Source: Haplomitrium mnioides
Taxonomy: Eukaryota; Marchantiophyta; Haplomitriopsida; Calobryales
Length of the DNA stretch: 64,000 bases
Direction of reading: 5' to 3'
Assembly: GCA_049999725.1 (NCBI GenBank)
Contig: JBNGIS010039252.1
Location: 1 to 64,000, forward strand
Below, piece after piece: positions 20,494-31,145 of this stretch. The notes below the pieces were generated by a model that saw only the letters and a program-made list of their open reading frames with translations, did no database searches and was not told the DNA's origin. Position numbers and translations under genes: made by a program. Every line of letters begins with the position of its first letter. Within the stretch, counting starts at the first letter, position 1.

Positions 20494-22998
20494 CTAGATT
20501 TTCTTCTTTAAATAGTACATATCCATGTAGGACTTCTCGAACACTACAGCATTCCTAGAGAGCCATATAGAGTATAGTACAATTCCTCTTAGAAGGGACC
20601 ATATCTCTTTAGCTATGGCCAGGGCCTTTGGAGTTCTGTCACCTAGGATGCATTGCTGCCATGTTGGTTTCCACCTTTTGGAGTTCCTCCAAACAGCAAA
20701 CACTAATCTGTTAATGATATTCCCTGCCCATTTCCAGATAGTGCTGATCCTAGGGCAAAGCCAGAAACAGTGAATGATGTCTTCCATAGAATCCTCCTTG
20801 CAGCAGACACATCTTGCATCAATCTCATAGCCAGGCTTTTCTGTCTTTTTTCTGAAACTCCCTACTTGCACACCTCTTTGGACAATAAGCCACATTAAAG
20901 TGGCCTCTTTAGCTGATCTGCTCGCCACCCATATATCAGTCCATCTGAAAGAGTATTTGGAGTCGATCGAGCCCTGTGCTTTCCAGCGTTCCAGAACCGG
21001 AGTGATAGTTGATGGTCGATCCAAGATGAACTGACGGCCTTTCTTGGTTGAGTAGCTACTGAGGGGTGAATTATCTTTCCATACCCACATACCAGGGTCC
21101 CAATCTCCCTCTCCAATAACCGAGCCAAGTAATTTATACTCGACACTATGATATTTAGTCACTGTGCAGACTCTCATTTTTCTCATAATCACTGAAGGAG
21201 GAAGCTGGGGACGAATTCCTTCTACCAGCATGGAAGACATTGGTGTGACAAAGAACCATGAGCATAACTGGGTGATATCAGAGGACTGAGTCATTGTTCT
21301 TGCCTTCAACTTAGTATCAGCACCCCACAGGGATATTGCGATGGGGTGTATGTCCAGACCAGATGAGAAGACTCCAGTCCAGTCTCCTTTTCTTAAGTGG
21401 CCTGGCCCTTCAAGAAGGAGTGAAATCCATCTGTCAGGAATCTTAGCTATCAGATCATACCATTTCTGCTCATGCCTTTTGTGAAGCTAAAACCGTTCCT
21501 GCACCTCTGTCCACTCAAGGAATTCGTATGTTTGATGATTCCATAGGTCTCCAATCATGTTGACCCCTGCTTGAGACCACCTCAAGGCTGGCCAGCTCTT
21601 ATTTGACGCCAGCAAAGAATGGTCCCCCAGTTTATTCCACCAGATGTTTATGCTCACAACCTCTTCAAAGGAATCGGGAGCCTTCTGTTTTATGGATCTT
21701 TTGAGTATTGACCAAGCCCGCCATATCTCATTCCACATTTGCAAGGTCGACCAGCATGAAGCTTTGCAATCGGCTATTGTCCACAACAGAGAGTGACCCC
21801 AACCTACTTTACTAAGTGGTCTAGCTTGGCTGGCTCTGTACATAAGGACCGTTTTGCATGTAGAGTCTCCTCGCAGCACAGTCTTCATTATCCACTTCCC
21901 CAACCGGGCTTGAGTCTGGGCATGAATGTCTATCAGTCCCAGTCCTCCTTCTTTCTTTCTCCTCACGCAGGTTTCCCATGCTACCGGAGCTCTACAGTTT
22001 TCCCCATTTCTTGACCAGAGGAAGTTTCTCACTAGTTGTTTGATTTCCTTAAGCGGGGAGCTGCCCCCTGCCCAACAAGAAACAAAGTACCAGATGGATC
22101 CCAGAAGGATATGATTGATGATCAGCAGTCTACCTGGTAGACTGATGTGTCTGTTGCACCAAAACTTGAGTTTAGATCTGACTCTGTCTACCAAGATGTT
22201 CTTGATTGCTTGTAGACCGCTTTGAAGGCCAAATGGAATACCAAGGAATTTCAGAATTGTGTCCTTTTCTGCCCACTTCCAGTTACTGCCAACGTTCCAC
22301 CCTTGTGGTCTAGGTCTCGAGCTGATCCAGATAGCAGATGATTTATCCCAGTTGATATTCTGTCCAGAAGCCTTGGAGAAGGTACGCAACACCTCTACTG
22401 CCTTGGTCAAGTTCTGTTCTTCTCCTGCCAAGGATAGAAGAGTGTCATCAGCATATTGGGAAAAGAGGTGGTACCTGCCCAAAGGGATAGAAATCCCTTT
22501 AACTTGATCAGTGAGTGTTGCATTCTTGAGAAGGTGTCCTAGTGCATCTGCTACCACAAGATACATAAAAGGGGCTAGAGGGCAGCCTTGACGCACTGAT
22601 CGCTGGATAGGCAATGAGCGGGAGGGGATGCCGTTTAGGTTGACTGCGGACGTGGCATTGGTTGTTGTCACCTTCACAAAGTCGATGAATGTCTGACCAA
22701 ACCCCATGGCTTCTAAAATTTTGAACAAGAACTCCCAATCCACTGTGTCATATGCTTTCTCAAAATCTACCTTCAGGAAGACACAATCTTGTCTTGTTGA
22801 GAGGGCCCAATCCTTGGTCTCAATGGCAAAAATCACATTATCAAGGATGTATCTATTAGGCAGAAAGGCTGATTGCTCTGTATTAATGATCCCTGTCAGA
22901 ACGTTTTGCAATCTAAGGGAAATCACTTTGGCGAAGATCTTATAAGAGGTATTAAGAAGGGAAATGGGTCTCCAGTTGGAGACTAGAGATTTATCGCC
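20494..22998 (-). pseudogene. LINE ORF2 remnant: reverse transcriptase and zf-RVT domain
   Basis: One minus-strand frame runs from the truncated 5' edge (SNWRPISLLNTSYKIFAK, about 22,998-22,927) to the stop near 20,494. A single in-frame TAG (21,487-21,489) breaks it, so about 830 residues stay in register. RT motifs are AFLPNRYILDN, FLKVDFEKAYDTVDW, VRQGCPLAPF and QYADDT (catalytic YADD at about 22,444-22,455). After GWGHSLLW-type thumb sequence the C-terminal part has the plant zf-RVT pattern: FRWTDIWVA, CVCCKED, HCFWLCPR and W. The family reverse-transcribes LINE RNA at a nick in the target. The endonuclease is missing. Relatively young: almost no frameshifts. Confidence 0.93.
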
Positions 22999-23009
22999 AC
23001 CCTAAGTTT

Positions 23010-23580
23010 TCTTTTCAACCATTGGAAACATTTGTCAATGGTGTTCGCTTAATAAGTATCTTTAATTTGAACTTGCAAGCTTTGAAGTTCTTTAATGTAT
23101 CCTACAACACTTTCTTGTTGCTCTAACTTCAAAAACTTTGTTCTTGAGTTCAATATAGAATCTATTGTTCAAACATTTTGGAGCAAAACTTCTTGTAAAC
23201 CGCACTACAAAAGTTGTTCTCTTCATGGATTTTTCTATCCCTCCTATCCTTGTAGCCATATGGATGCATGCTCCGTTAAAAAATGACCTTGCAAATAGTC
23301 TTTTCTCCAAATCCAAGGCATGTGAATGATTGTACATATATACTTCCATTCGATAGACTCATCTTTTTACAATACCAACCATGCAACTTCTTCTATAAGG
23401 CTCTACCTTACACGTCTAGCTTATCTTTTGAAGTAATGTCTCTCAAATTCCTTCTCCATTTTCTTGTTGTAATTGCATTTTCTCCATTTGTGCCATCAAT
23501 ATTTTTTTGTTCTTGGCTTGCTATAAGAGCTACTTGAAGTTCTTTCAACTTTGCCATCATCCAAACTCCTTCTTCAAGAC
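23010..23580 (-). pseudogene. Gag N-terminal part of chromovirus A
   Basis: Minus-strand pieces give AKLKELQVALIASQEQK, then a broken region and KVFEVRATRKCCRIH. This is Lys/Glu-rich sequence at the place expected for gag, continuing the frame zone at 20,142 once the LINE is removed. No gag capsid signature is clear, so the assignment is mainly by position. Confidence 0.4.
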
Positions 23581-24600
23581 TATTAAAGTTAGCATGTATG
23601 TTTTTTCTGTCACAGTTTATCTCCCAATAACTTATACAAAAGAAAATATGTATACATTTCTATTGTGAGTAATAGGTAAAATAAAAGGTTTAGTTGATGC
23701 CAACACCGAATCCCAAAACCTCTCTCCAAATATACAAACAAAAAAATCTCACTATATTTGCTTAGACATTGTTCGAATAAAAACATGCACTTAGAGTTGA
23801 ACCGCTTGAGAGGAGCTTGGTTCAAATTCATTTTCTATCTCTCACAAAATATAATAAAACACTCACATATAATACAATAGTTTACTATAGGTAGGATAAC
23901 ACACTTTCTTGATTCCATCACAAAAACCATAAAGTCATCACCAAAAGTTTATACTAGAAATTGATGAAAGAAATGTTTGCTAATATTAAACACATGAATG
24001 CTAAAAAGATTTAATAGAGGAATTCTAGGAGATTCAAATGTTGTTTTATCTATTGGCTACCATAGCATTAAGTCAAGCTTCTTATCTTCATTAGTAAAGG
24101 ATGTGATATGTGTTATCATTTATTCATGAAAACTTGATAGTTTAACTCTCTTGGAGTTAGTACAAAGTGGAGATTCCACTACTCTAAAAGGTCTTAACTA
24201 CTTCTCCAAAGAAGATTAATCCACACTCTTTAGAGATGACCAAGTTATCAAACCATTGTAATACTATACATCTACATAAGCATACAAGTTAGTACAAGTA
24301 TGAACTCCCAAGTGAAGCTTTGAACCCTTCGTCGGCTTGGATTCATAGAGCTTGTATGAGTAGAAACATTCAAGCAAAACTCAAAACCTCCTCCATGATT
24401 AGACTAATAAAGCTTGTACATGCAAGAACTTTGAAGCAAAACTTGGAACCCCTTGTCTATCTGGACTATTGAACACCATGGGCTTATGGATTCTAAACAT
24501 TGACTTAGAGCCTGAAGCACATATAGAATGTTGAAACCTCTACGTACATTGACTACCAAGCCATATGTATGCATGGACTCAAAAGCTTTACTTGGAACCT
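23581..24600. other. No gene seen
   Basis: AT-rich DNA with short frames only. The 5' LTR of chromovirus A would be expected here, but I found no copy of TGTATTTTCTCAATGAG from the 3' LTR. The part from 24,240 has loosely repeating words (agctttgaaccc, caaaacttggaacc) of unknown origin. Confidence 0.4.
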
Positions 24601-24603
24601 CTT

Positions 24604-25110
24604 GTTGTATGCATACACATCACTTACACAACTACATTGTTCACACACATTCCATAACAACTACAAACATACAACACTAAATAGAAAACATATAGGTCTA
24701 ATGTGTATATATTGTATGAGGCCTCACAATGCTTTTCTTATATGTGTCACTTCTCAAGAAACTCAAATAATTACCTTTCCCGTTTGTGAACCAACTCACA
24801 TTTGCTTACAAGAAATTCCTATTTCTCTAAGAACCACAATACATTAGCTCTCATTTGGTTCACGTAACATCCAAAAATATCCTTCACATGGGAATACAAG
24901 ACTTATTATATTTAGTCTCAAAAAGACAAAAACTCAAAATATCTTTAAAAAATAGAATTCTAAACTTTGAATGGTGTGATAATTGTTGTACGCATACACG
25001 TCGCTTACATAACTATATATTCCACACACATTTACAAACAAAAAATAGAGAATGGCAAACATATAGGTCTCACATGCATACAATGCATGAGATCTGACAA
25101 ATTTCTTATC
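24604..25110. repeat. Direct duplication of a ~130-bp segment
   Basis: The stretch at 24,604-24,740 (tgtatgcatacacatc, then aacatataggtct) recurs at 24,980-25,110 (tgtacgcatacacgtc, then aacatataggtct). A shorter third copy of the end (catgcatacaatgcatgag) lies at 25,070 and 25,760. These flank the 690-bp duplication that follows. Confidence 0.6.
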
Positions 25111-25112
25111 AA

Positions 25113-25785
25113 CTGACAGTCAAGGCCCTTAACACTAGCTAGCCATCTATCTTGAAGAAAATTGATGTACACCTACTTAAGCAAGGACTAGGATGTCAAG
25201 TGCAATAAAGTATTATCAATCACTCTCTTATAATTCATACCAAATTTTGAACTCAATTGAAACTACCTGTTTTATGAATAATTAGAACAAAACCATGATC
25301 GTAACTAATAAATGCATCAAACATAACATTAGACATCCTCTAGAACATCTGTCAAAAATCAATATGGTAGCTCTTCCTTTAGGATAACCACATAATATGT
25401 ATTTCAAGTTAGTAAGAACCCATGCCATATATAGATTCATAGTGCCAACAATGTTTGGAAGTTAAGAAGGTGCACAATTGTGGATATAGTCCTTTCAAAT
25501 CATACCATCACATCCTTTGAGGTGCAAAACTCCATAAATAAATACCTCACGTACATGCACAATTTGTCGTTTGGTGATTTCAAGTATTGTGGGTGATGTC
25601 TACTGCAAATAGACATTTACAAGAGAATAAAACCTTTGAATCGTAGTTTGATATCTATCTCCATGGATGGTAGCATATTAATTAGCATGACAATGCGGGG
25701 AAAAGATAAGGTTGTCAAATGTTATGAGCATAACTCTCTCAAACACCTAAGCTCTCTTTCATATGCATACAATGCATGAGACATC
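25113..25785 (-). pseudogene. Integrase tail plus PHD-finger remnant of Ty3 element E, copy 1
   Basis: Minus strand from about 25,625: VNVYLQ, stop (TAG, 25,600-25,602), TSPTILEITKRQ, VHVREVFIYGVLHLKG, then DYIHNCAPS and PNIVGTM. Near 25,405-25,290 it reads ILCGYPKGRATILIFDRCSRG then CLMLCLMHLL. The last part has PHD-finger spacing (C-x2-C, about 11 residues, C-x2-C, x4-H-x2-C-L). Here the first Cys is Tyr, the third Cys is Phe and the His is Leu, while the Cys after it is kept. PHD fingers read histone H3 tails. In this copy the PPL/GxWxC tail is degraded. Confidence 0.6.
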
Positions 25786-25797
25786 ACAATTGTCTTC

Positions 25798-26480
25798 TCA
25801 ACTATCAGTCAAGACCTCTAACACTAACTAGCCATCTATCTTGAAGAAAACTGATGCACTCCTACTTATGCAAAGACTAGGATGTCAAGAGTAGTGGAGC
25901 CTTATTTTCCACTCTCTTATAATCTATACCAACTTTTGAACTCAATCAAAACTACTTGTTTTATGAATAATTAGAAAACAAAACCATGATCCATCAAGAA
26001 TCATACCCAATGGAGGCATCAAATAGAATGCAAGACATCCTTTAGAACATCTGTCACAAATCTATATGGTGGCTCGTCCTTTAGGAGACCCACATAATAT
26101 GCATTCTAAGATAATAAGAACGCGTACCACATATAGGTCCAAAGTGCCATCAATGTTTGGAATGTAAGAAGGTGTATAGTTGTGCATATAGTCCCTCCAA
26201 ATCATACCATTACATCTCTTCAGGTGCAAACTCTATAGAATTGACCTCATATATACGCAAAATTTTCCGTATGGTGATTTCAAGTGTTGTGGGTGATGTC
26301 TATTGCAAATAGACATATACAATAGAATGAAACCTTTGAATCTCAGTTTGATATCCATCTCCACGGATGGTAGCATATTGAAAAGCATGACAATGCTAGA
26401 AATCATATTGAATAAAACAAAGTAGATTGGGTTATCTTCTATAAAGTGGAAAACATGATGAAAATGATGCCAAAGATATC
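25798..26480 (-). pseudogene. Integrase tail plus PHD-finger remnant of Ty3 element E, copy 2
   Basis: Minus strand: YVYLQ, stop (TAG, 26,300-26,302), TSPTTLEITIR, ILRIYEV, later IWRDYMHNYTPSYIPNIDG. At 26,105-25,985 comes ECILCGSPKGRATI, a stop, ICDRCSKG and, after decay, LMPPLGMILDGSWFC. The first two Cys pairs are present (C-x2-C and C-x2-C), followed by the PHD tail LxPPLx5GxWxC. The His and fifth Cys of C-x4-H-x2-C are lost. The segment continues the integrase reading from 26,837, so PHD sits at the C-terminus of pol. It shares the YLQ-stop-TSPT nonsense codon with copy 1. Confidence 0.7.
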
Positions 26481-26900
26481 TTCTTAATGAACCAACTACT
26501 CATAGCTAGCCATTGTAATTTGAGATGCCAACCACTATGGTGACTAGCTTGTAAAAAATACTTGAACAATGCTCCCTTCATTTTTTGAACCACTCGCTCA
26601 GCCAATTTATCACATCAAACTGATCTTTAGAAGTAGTATGATGATCAATGAGAGCTTGTTTACATAAATTTCAAACTCACCTTGAAAGTGAGTACTTTGA
26701 TCCATCAATACTTTAGCACATGCTTTAAAATGACTGAGTACTTGATCTAAGAAAGTAATAGCCACTCTTTCGTTTGTCTTTTTTGGAAATGCTACCAACT
26801 CAATATACTTGTAGAAATGCTTCACTATTACCAACACATACCTAATATGACATTAGATCAAAGACAATGGATCAAAAAAAATCCAAAATCCAACAATATT
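26480..26900 (-). pseudogene. Integrase core of Ty3 element E
   Basis: Minus strand: YVLVIVKHFYKYIELVAFPKK, ERVAITFLDQVLSHFKACAKVL, then MDQSTHFQGEF and later KLAERVVQKMKGAL. This corresponds to Ty3 integrase with the first Asp lost (family VxVDHFSKY, here VKHFYKY). The second Asp is kept in MDQSTHF and the catalytic Glu in LAERVVQ. The zinc-binding N-terminus lies in decayed sequence at about 27,000-27,300. This integrase differs in style from chromovirus A and from Ty3-1. Confidence 0.8.
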
Positions 26901-27379
26901 CCAAACCCATGATAGGTAGTAGATGCAATTGAAAACTTGGAGCATTTTGTGATGCTTGGACTCTATCACACACCAAAAACTTGGTGACCCAAAGTTGTAC
27001 ATCAATGTTTGTACCTCGCCACCAGTTTTTGTGTCTATAACAAACTATTGGTGCTCTTCACACCAAAATATCCCAACTCCTCCCGAGTGTAGAGAGGCAA
27101 TAAGCAAGATGTTGAATCAAATTTTGCACTATCTATACCTTTCCATAAATCCATAATTGCAAAATTTTAGCTTCTTCCTACTTGAATCTATTTGGTTGCT
27201 AATAGACTTTGTTTCGCTCAATTGTATCGGGCTATTTGCTTAGAAAAAACTCCATCAACTAAGACAACCACCAATACACTCCAAATCAATATATAAGAAA
27301 AAAAGATAGATGCATGCCAATCCAACACTATCTTCTTTTTGATCTTCTCATGTTAATACACACCAATATCATTATATTA

Positions 27380-27830
27380 CCTTGTGGATAGGTTGCAACT
27401 CAATCCATTTGCATTCAAGTTGGTCATGTTAGGTCCATGAACCACTTAGAAGTTATAGTTCTACAACAAGAATGCCAACCTTACAAGCTTGAGCGTGATT
27501 TTGTCAGATTCCATCAACCATTTGAGGAGTTGATGATCTATTACTAAAGCAAACATAGTACAAAACAAATAACAATGAAAGTGTGCTATAGCCCATACTG
27601 TTGCAAATATTTTCCCTTATATGAACTACACTTAGCCTCATTTGAGTTATTCAATATCCTTGCAAAGGCTACAACAAAATCTTCTCCATTATCATCTTTT
27701 TTTGGTCAGCACCACTCCCAACCTTACTCAATTCCAATCAGTATGAAGTTGAAACAATCACCCTTCAAGAGGCCTTCTCAAACAAGGCACTGAAGTCAAT
27801 CTACCTTTCAACTCTTGGAAGGCCCTTTGG
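27380..27830 (-). pseudogene. RNase H of Ty3 element E
   Basis: Minus-strand pieces read GIWGETQRAFQELKGRLTS, LHTDWN, then ATVWAIAHFHCYLF, ALVIDHQLLKWLMES and VVHGPNMTNLNANGLS. These match the Ty3 RNase H order: W...AF..LK..L, TDAS, EKE-type helix, TDHxxLxxL and the tail GxxNxxADxLSR. The first Asp context (TDAS) reads TDWN and several stops are present. It connects RT above 27,880 to integrase below 27,000. Confidence 0.75.
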
Positions 27831-27879
27831 GTTTCACCCCAAATGCCTTCTTGATCGAGCTTGGTGAGCACAATTAGGG

Positions 27880-28485
27880 ATTTTGCAATCTCACTAAAAC
27901 CTTTTACATCTTTTCCATAAAAACCAGCCAATCAAAAAATGCACGATTTTTACTTACAACACTAAGTTGTTGAATTTCAACAATTGCACGCATATTGGTT
28001 TGTGCACACCTAGCTCTTATGAATAAATAGCATGCCACAAATATTCAATATGGTCTTAAAAGAATTTGCACTTGCTTGGATGCAACTTCAATCCATGGTA
28101 CTTGAGCTTGTTGAATACAACTTGTAGATGCCTCTAATTCTTGTCCACACTTCCTCAATATACCTGAATATCATTGATGTAGCACTTGACAAAGTCAAAG
28201 CCTCCAAGAACTCTTTCCATCACTCTCTAAAATTCAGCTAGTGTGCTGTTCAACCCAAATGGTAAGAACAACCACTAATACAACCGATCCTTGCCATATC
28301 TATCAAACATCAAAATGTTTTTTTTTTGGCGTATACTCTTGACTCAATGGCAAATGATGATACCGTGCTCTTAAATGCATTGATCTAAAAGTCTTAGCAT
28401 GCTAAATTGCATTAAATCTCTACTCTAGTGTAGGCATAGCATACCTACCAGATTTGGTATGCCAATTAATATGACGATAATCACC
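27880..28485 (-). pseudogene. Reverse transcriptase of element E, C-terminal part
   Basis: The first codons after the D insertion read GDYRHINWHTKSGRYAMPT, then RSMHLRARYHHLPLSQ, which are RT motifs after the MCGDYR box. Further decayed sequence follows and reaches the RNase H region. The YAMP and LRxxYHxLPL style resembles elements whose RT begins RMCGDYRxLN. The N-terminal part of the same RT is on the far side of D at 32,587-32,735. Confidence 0.75.
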
Positions 28486-28787
28486 TGTGACGTAGAGTTC
28501 AACAAGAACATTCAGGAATAAGTCTTTTTGGATAAATTTAAGGGCAAATGGGCATGTGAAGATCTTGTAACTAGGGAAAATTTGGAGAAAATCAGTTATT
28601 GAGAGGCTTTAGAAGAGGAAAAATTAGATTCGGATTTCAGATCCGCATGAAGTGCTTTGGATTATTGAATATTTGAGTCTGAAGTGAGATTCAGGAATAT
28701 AACCGAAGAGTGGAGTCGAAAGAAAGTCAAAAGTGGCTTCGGAAGATTTCCAACGGTCAGATTTGTTTCTGATTTCAGAATCGGGAA

Positions 28788-28801
28788 GGCGCCGTCTGTG
28801 G
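28788..28801 (+). promoter_or_regulatory. PBS-like site in insertion D
   Basis: ggcgccgtctgtgg resembles the TGGCGCCGTCTGTGGG-type primer-binding site of many plant Ty3 (Tat-like) elements. It lies 302 bp from the left border of D, before the reading region, as a PBS should. The sequence before it does not clearly end an LTR. Confidence 0.5.
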
Positions 28802-28902
28802 TTATTTTCAAAAACAAGTTGTTAAATGGTTCCCAGGGGGCTTGAAGTGCTCGTTGCTTTCAAACAGAGAAATCATGCCAAGGCGAGCGTGAAGAGATTC
28901 GA

Positions 28903-30020
28903 GAGCCAGAGGAGGATGAGTCGCTACACGGAGATCGGAGAGGAAAAGATTATTGTTCGAATTAGCCGTTCCATTAGAGACTAAAAGAACTCTTGTGGAG
29001 GCAATTCCGATTGCGGAAGAGATGAATGTGCAAGAGATGAAGGGCGATGGGGAATTTGTGCCTACGGGGTCGGTGAAGAGCCCCCATATTCTTGAAATTT
29101 CTTATGATTTAAGAAAGGTTTTGAGGAGCCGAGGGCTCTGGAACTTTGTTGGAAGGATCTATGATCATAATTTACAAAGTTTGATCAACCAAGGGCAATT
29201 TCAGATAGTCAAAGTCGCGGTGGGGAGTTGGTGTTCTCCTTTCGAGGAGAATTTGTACATTACTCAAAAGAAGCGGTAAGGAAAATTTATCATCTTCCTG
29301 AGACCGATAATCCAGACGTAAGATTGAGGCAAGATGGGCATCTCACTTATCTTTGCCCTGATCCATCTGTAACCAATGATGGTTACAAGGTTCAGGAAAT
29401 CACGGATCCTTTCTTGCAAGAATTTGTGTAAGTCTTTGGCACAATTCTGTTCTAGCCAAAGCCCAAACATATAACGAAGACAAATTTGTTTGTCTTATTG
29501 AATGCGTGGAGAGGGCACCAAGGGGATGGATCAGTTCATCTATGGTAGACTCCTCAGATATTTTTGGATGAGTTGGGAGAAGAGCCCAGTGATCTGGTAT
29601 GCTTCGTTTATTTTACATCATATGGAAGCAAATGGAGTGTGCACTGATGAAGAAAGAGATCTCTTGGCGAGAGATCAGAAGACGCTTTCAGAGGAAATGA
29701 TATGGGAGAATGGAGTCCCGAATAAACCTGGGAGGAAGCCTTGGAAAATGCCTTCCATTGATCCAATTCCCAGAGAGAGAGTAGAAATGAGGATTTTCGA
29801 TTCGCCATATCCGAAGCCACAAAAGAGGGCCAGAACTGATTTGAAAGAAATGTGGGTGCTAAAGGCAAATCAAGCAGGAGGTGCAGGGAAGGCATATGAG
29901 GATGTTGTAGTCTACCCCTTGGCATGTCGGAAGCCAGGAGAGGGGCGAACAATTAACATGATCGACTTGGGAGAAGGCAGTGCCGATTGGAGCAAGACCT
30001 TGGAAGAAATGGATGCCTAG
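28903..30020 (+). pseudogene. Retroelement-type protein of insertion D, N-terminal region
   Basis: Frames joined by at least two shifts. First come LETKRTLVEAIPIAEEMNVQ, SYDLRKVLRSRGLWNFVGRI and QFQIVKVAVGSW. After a frame change near 29,230 comes FRGEFVHYSKEAVRKIYHLPE with PDV. After a stop at 29,429 comes FVLLNAWRGEGTKGMDQFIY, LLRYFWMSWEKSPVIWY and DEERDLLARDQKTLSEEM. The layout (globular start, VxxSxEAVxxIYxLPE, charged tail) resembles the 'putative plant transposon protein' type domain of gag-like regions in large plant Ty3 elements. No protease, RT or zinc knuckle. Weak family match. Confidence 0.45.
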
Positions 30021-30023
30021 TGA

Positions 30024-31145
30024 ATGGCTCAAGGGAAAGGAGATGGAGTGGGGCCAAGTTTGGATCCAAAGAGAGATTCCATGGCAAGCTCAGCCGCAGT
30101 ACTAGAGGCCAAAGTGGGGGAGTCAGATATGGTGCTTCAGGATGTTAGAAATGCAAGATCGAGGGAAGCTTCACTTCAACAAGCGGAGGCTCAAGCAGAG
30201 AGGGAGGATAATATTGCGAGTGTGGAGCCATTGGAGGAAGAAGATGAAGAATCTAGTGAAGAGGAGGAATGCCTGAAATTGGCTTCGGAGGAGTCATCCG
30301 AGGATCCTCCGGAAATTCAAAGGAAGGGAAAAGCGATCAAACGCGAATCAGACACGGAATCGGAGAACTGGGTAAGTACTTATAAGCTGCTAAGGCAGAA
30401 GATTGAGATCAAGGAGAGCCGGTTGGAAGTAGCAATCTGGGAGGAAAGAGAGACTTCCAAGATTCTTCAGAAATCCCTAGCGCAAATGTAGAGGGAGAAG
30501 CAAAGGGACGTGGAGGATTTGGCTAAGGTAGAGACGTTGAAGAAGAGAGTGGCAAGATTGGAAGCTCTGCTGAAGCAGAGGGAAGAGAGTTTCCATTTCC
30601 AGAAGGAGAAATTCTCTAAGGTGGAGAAGGAACTACATGAGGAAAAAGGAAAAACTCAGCAGCTCTTCGGGGAAAAAGGTTTTGCTTGAGTCGAAAACCT
30701 GCAAGCTAATCAGCGAAATGGTAGGGATGGAGGCACAAAAGCACGCTCATGAAGAAAAGGAGAAGGAATGGATGTGATTGTATTAGGGGCTCCAAACAAG
30801 TCCATCCAGGAGAATATAGCCAATACTTTATACCGGAAGTTGGCAGAGTGGCAAAGGGAGTCATTGGAAAAAGAGAAGAGGGAGTTTTCTGAAGACCTTT
30901 TGAAGGCAACTTGTGATGCGATGGGAATGAAGCAGATGTGGGACAAGGTCTAACAAGTGAGGAATAAGGCCCTGGACCGAATGGATGTCAGCATGAAGAG
31001 GCTAGTCTTCGACCTAGACAAAGCAAACTAGGAGGTGTCAAATGTGAGAGAACAACTAGCAGCATTGGAGGAGCGGAGATACTCTGAAGTAACTCGGGAT
31101 TTATTCCGAGTAAATTTGTTGGAGGATATTCTAAAGTTACCTTAA
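30024..31145 (+). pseudogene. Coiled-coil tail of the insertion D protein
   Basis: It begins with an ATG three bases after the previous stop. It contains an acidic stretch (EPLEEEDEESSEEEE) and then a long Glu/Lys/Leu-rich heptad region broken by stops: KLLRQKIEIKESRLEVAIWEE, a stop at 30,489-30,491, VETLKKRVARLEALLKQREE and KEREFSEDLLKATCDAMG-like pieces. The final readable end is DLFRVNLLEDILKLP and a stop near 31,144. Length and heptads indicate an extended coiled coil about 300 residues long. No catalytic motif. It was probably one protein with the upstream region. Confidence 0.5.

Larger units (their letters stand above)
20152..23001 (-). mobile_element. 5'-truncated L1-type LINE insertion with target-site duplication
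   Basis: The insertion is bounded by ctaagtttt at 20,143-20,151 and at 23,002-23,010. The minus-strand 3' end is a poly(A) tail (T run 20,148-20,163 on plus), whose edge cannot be separated exactly from the duplicated T's. The 5' edge falls inside the RT coding sequence, so the endonuclease half is missing, as expected when reverse transcription stops early. The disrupted sequence on both sides is gag of chromovirus A, so the LINE is younger than A. Confidence 0.92.

Noticed and set aside
20104-20511. 135-codon plus-strand open frame across the T run
   Set aside because: Antisense to the LINE 3' end and tail; starts in flanking element A sequence.
24569-24847. 92-codon open frame
   Set aside because: No motif, AT-rich, part of a duplicated noncoding segment whose other copy is not open.
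28953-29279. Host gene inside insertion D
   Set aside because: The reading region lies behind a PBS-like site within an insertion, and its style is that of plant retroelement proteins.
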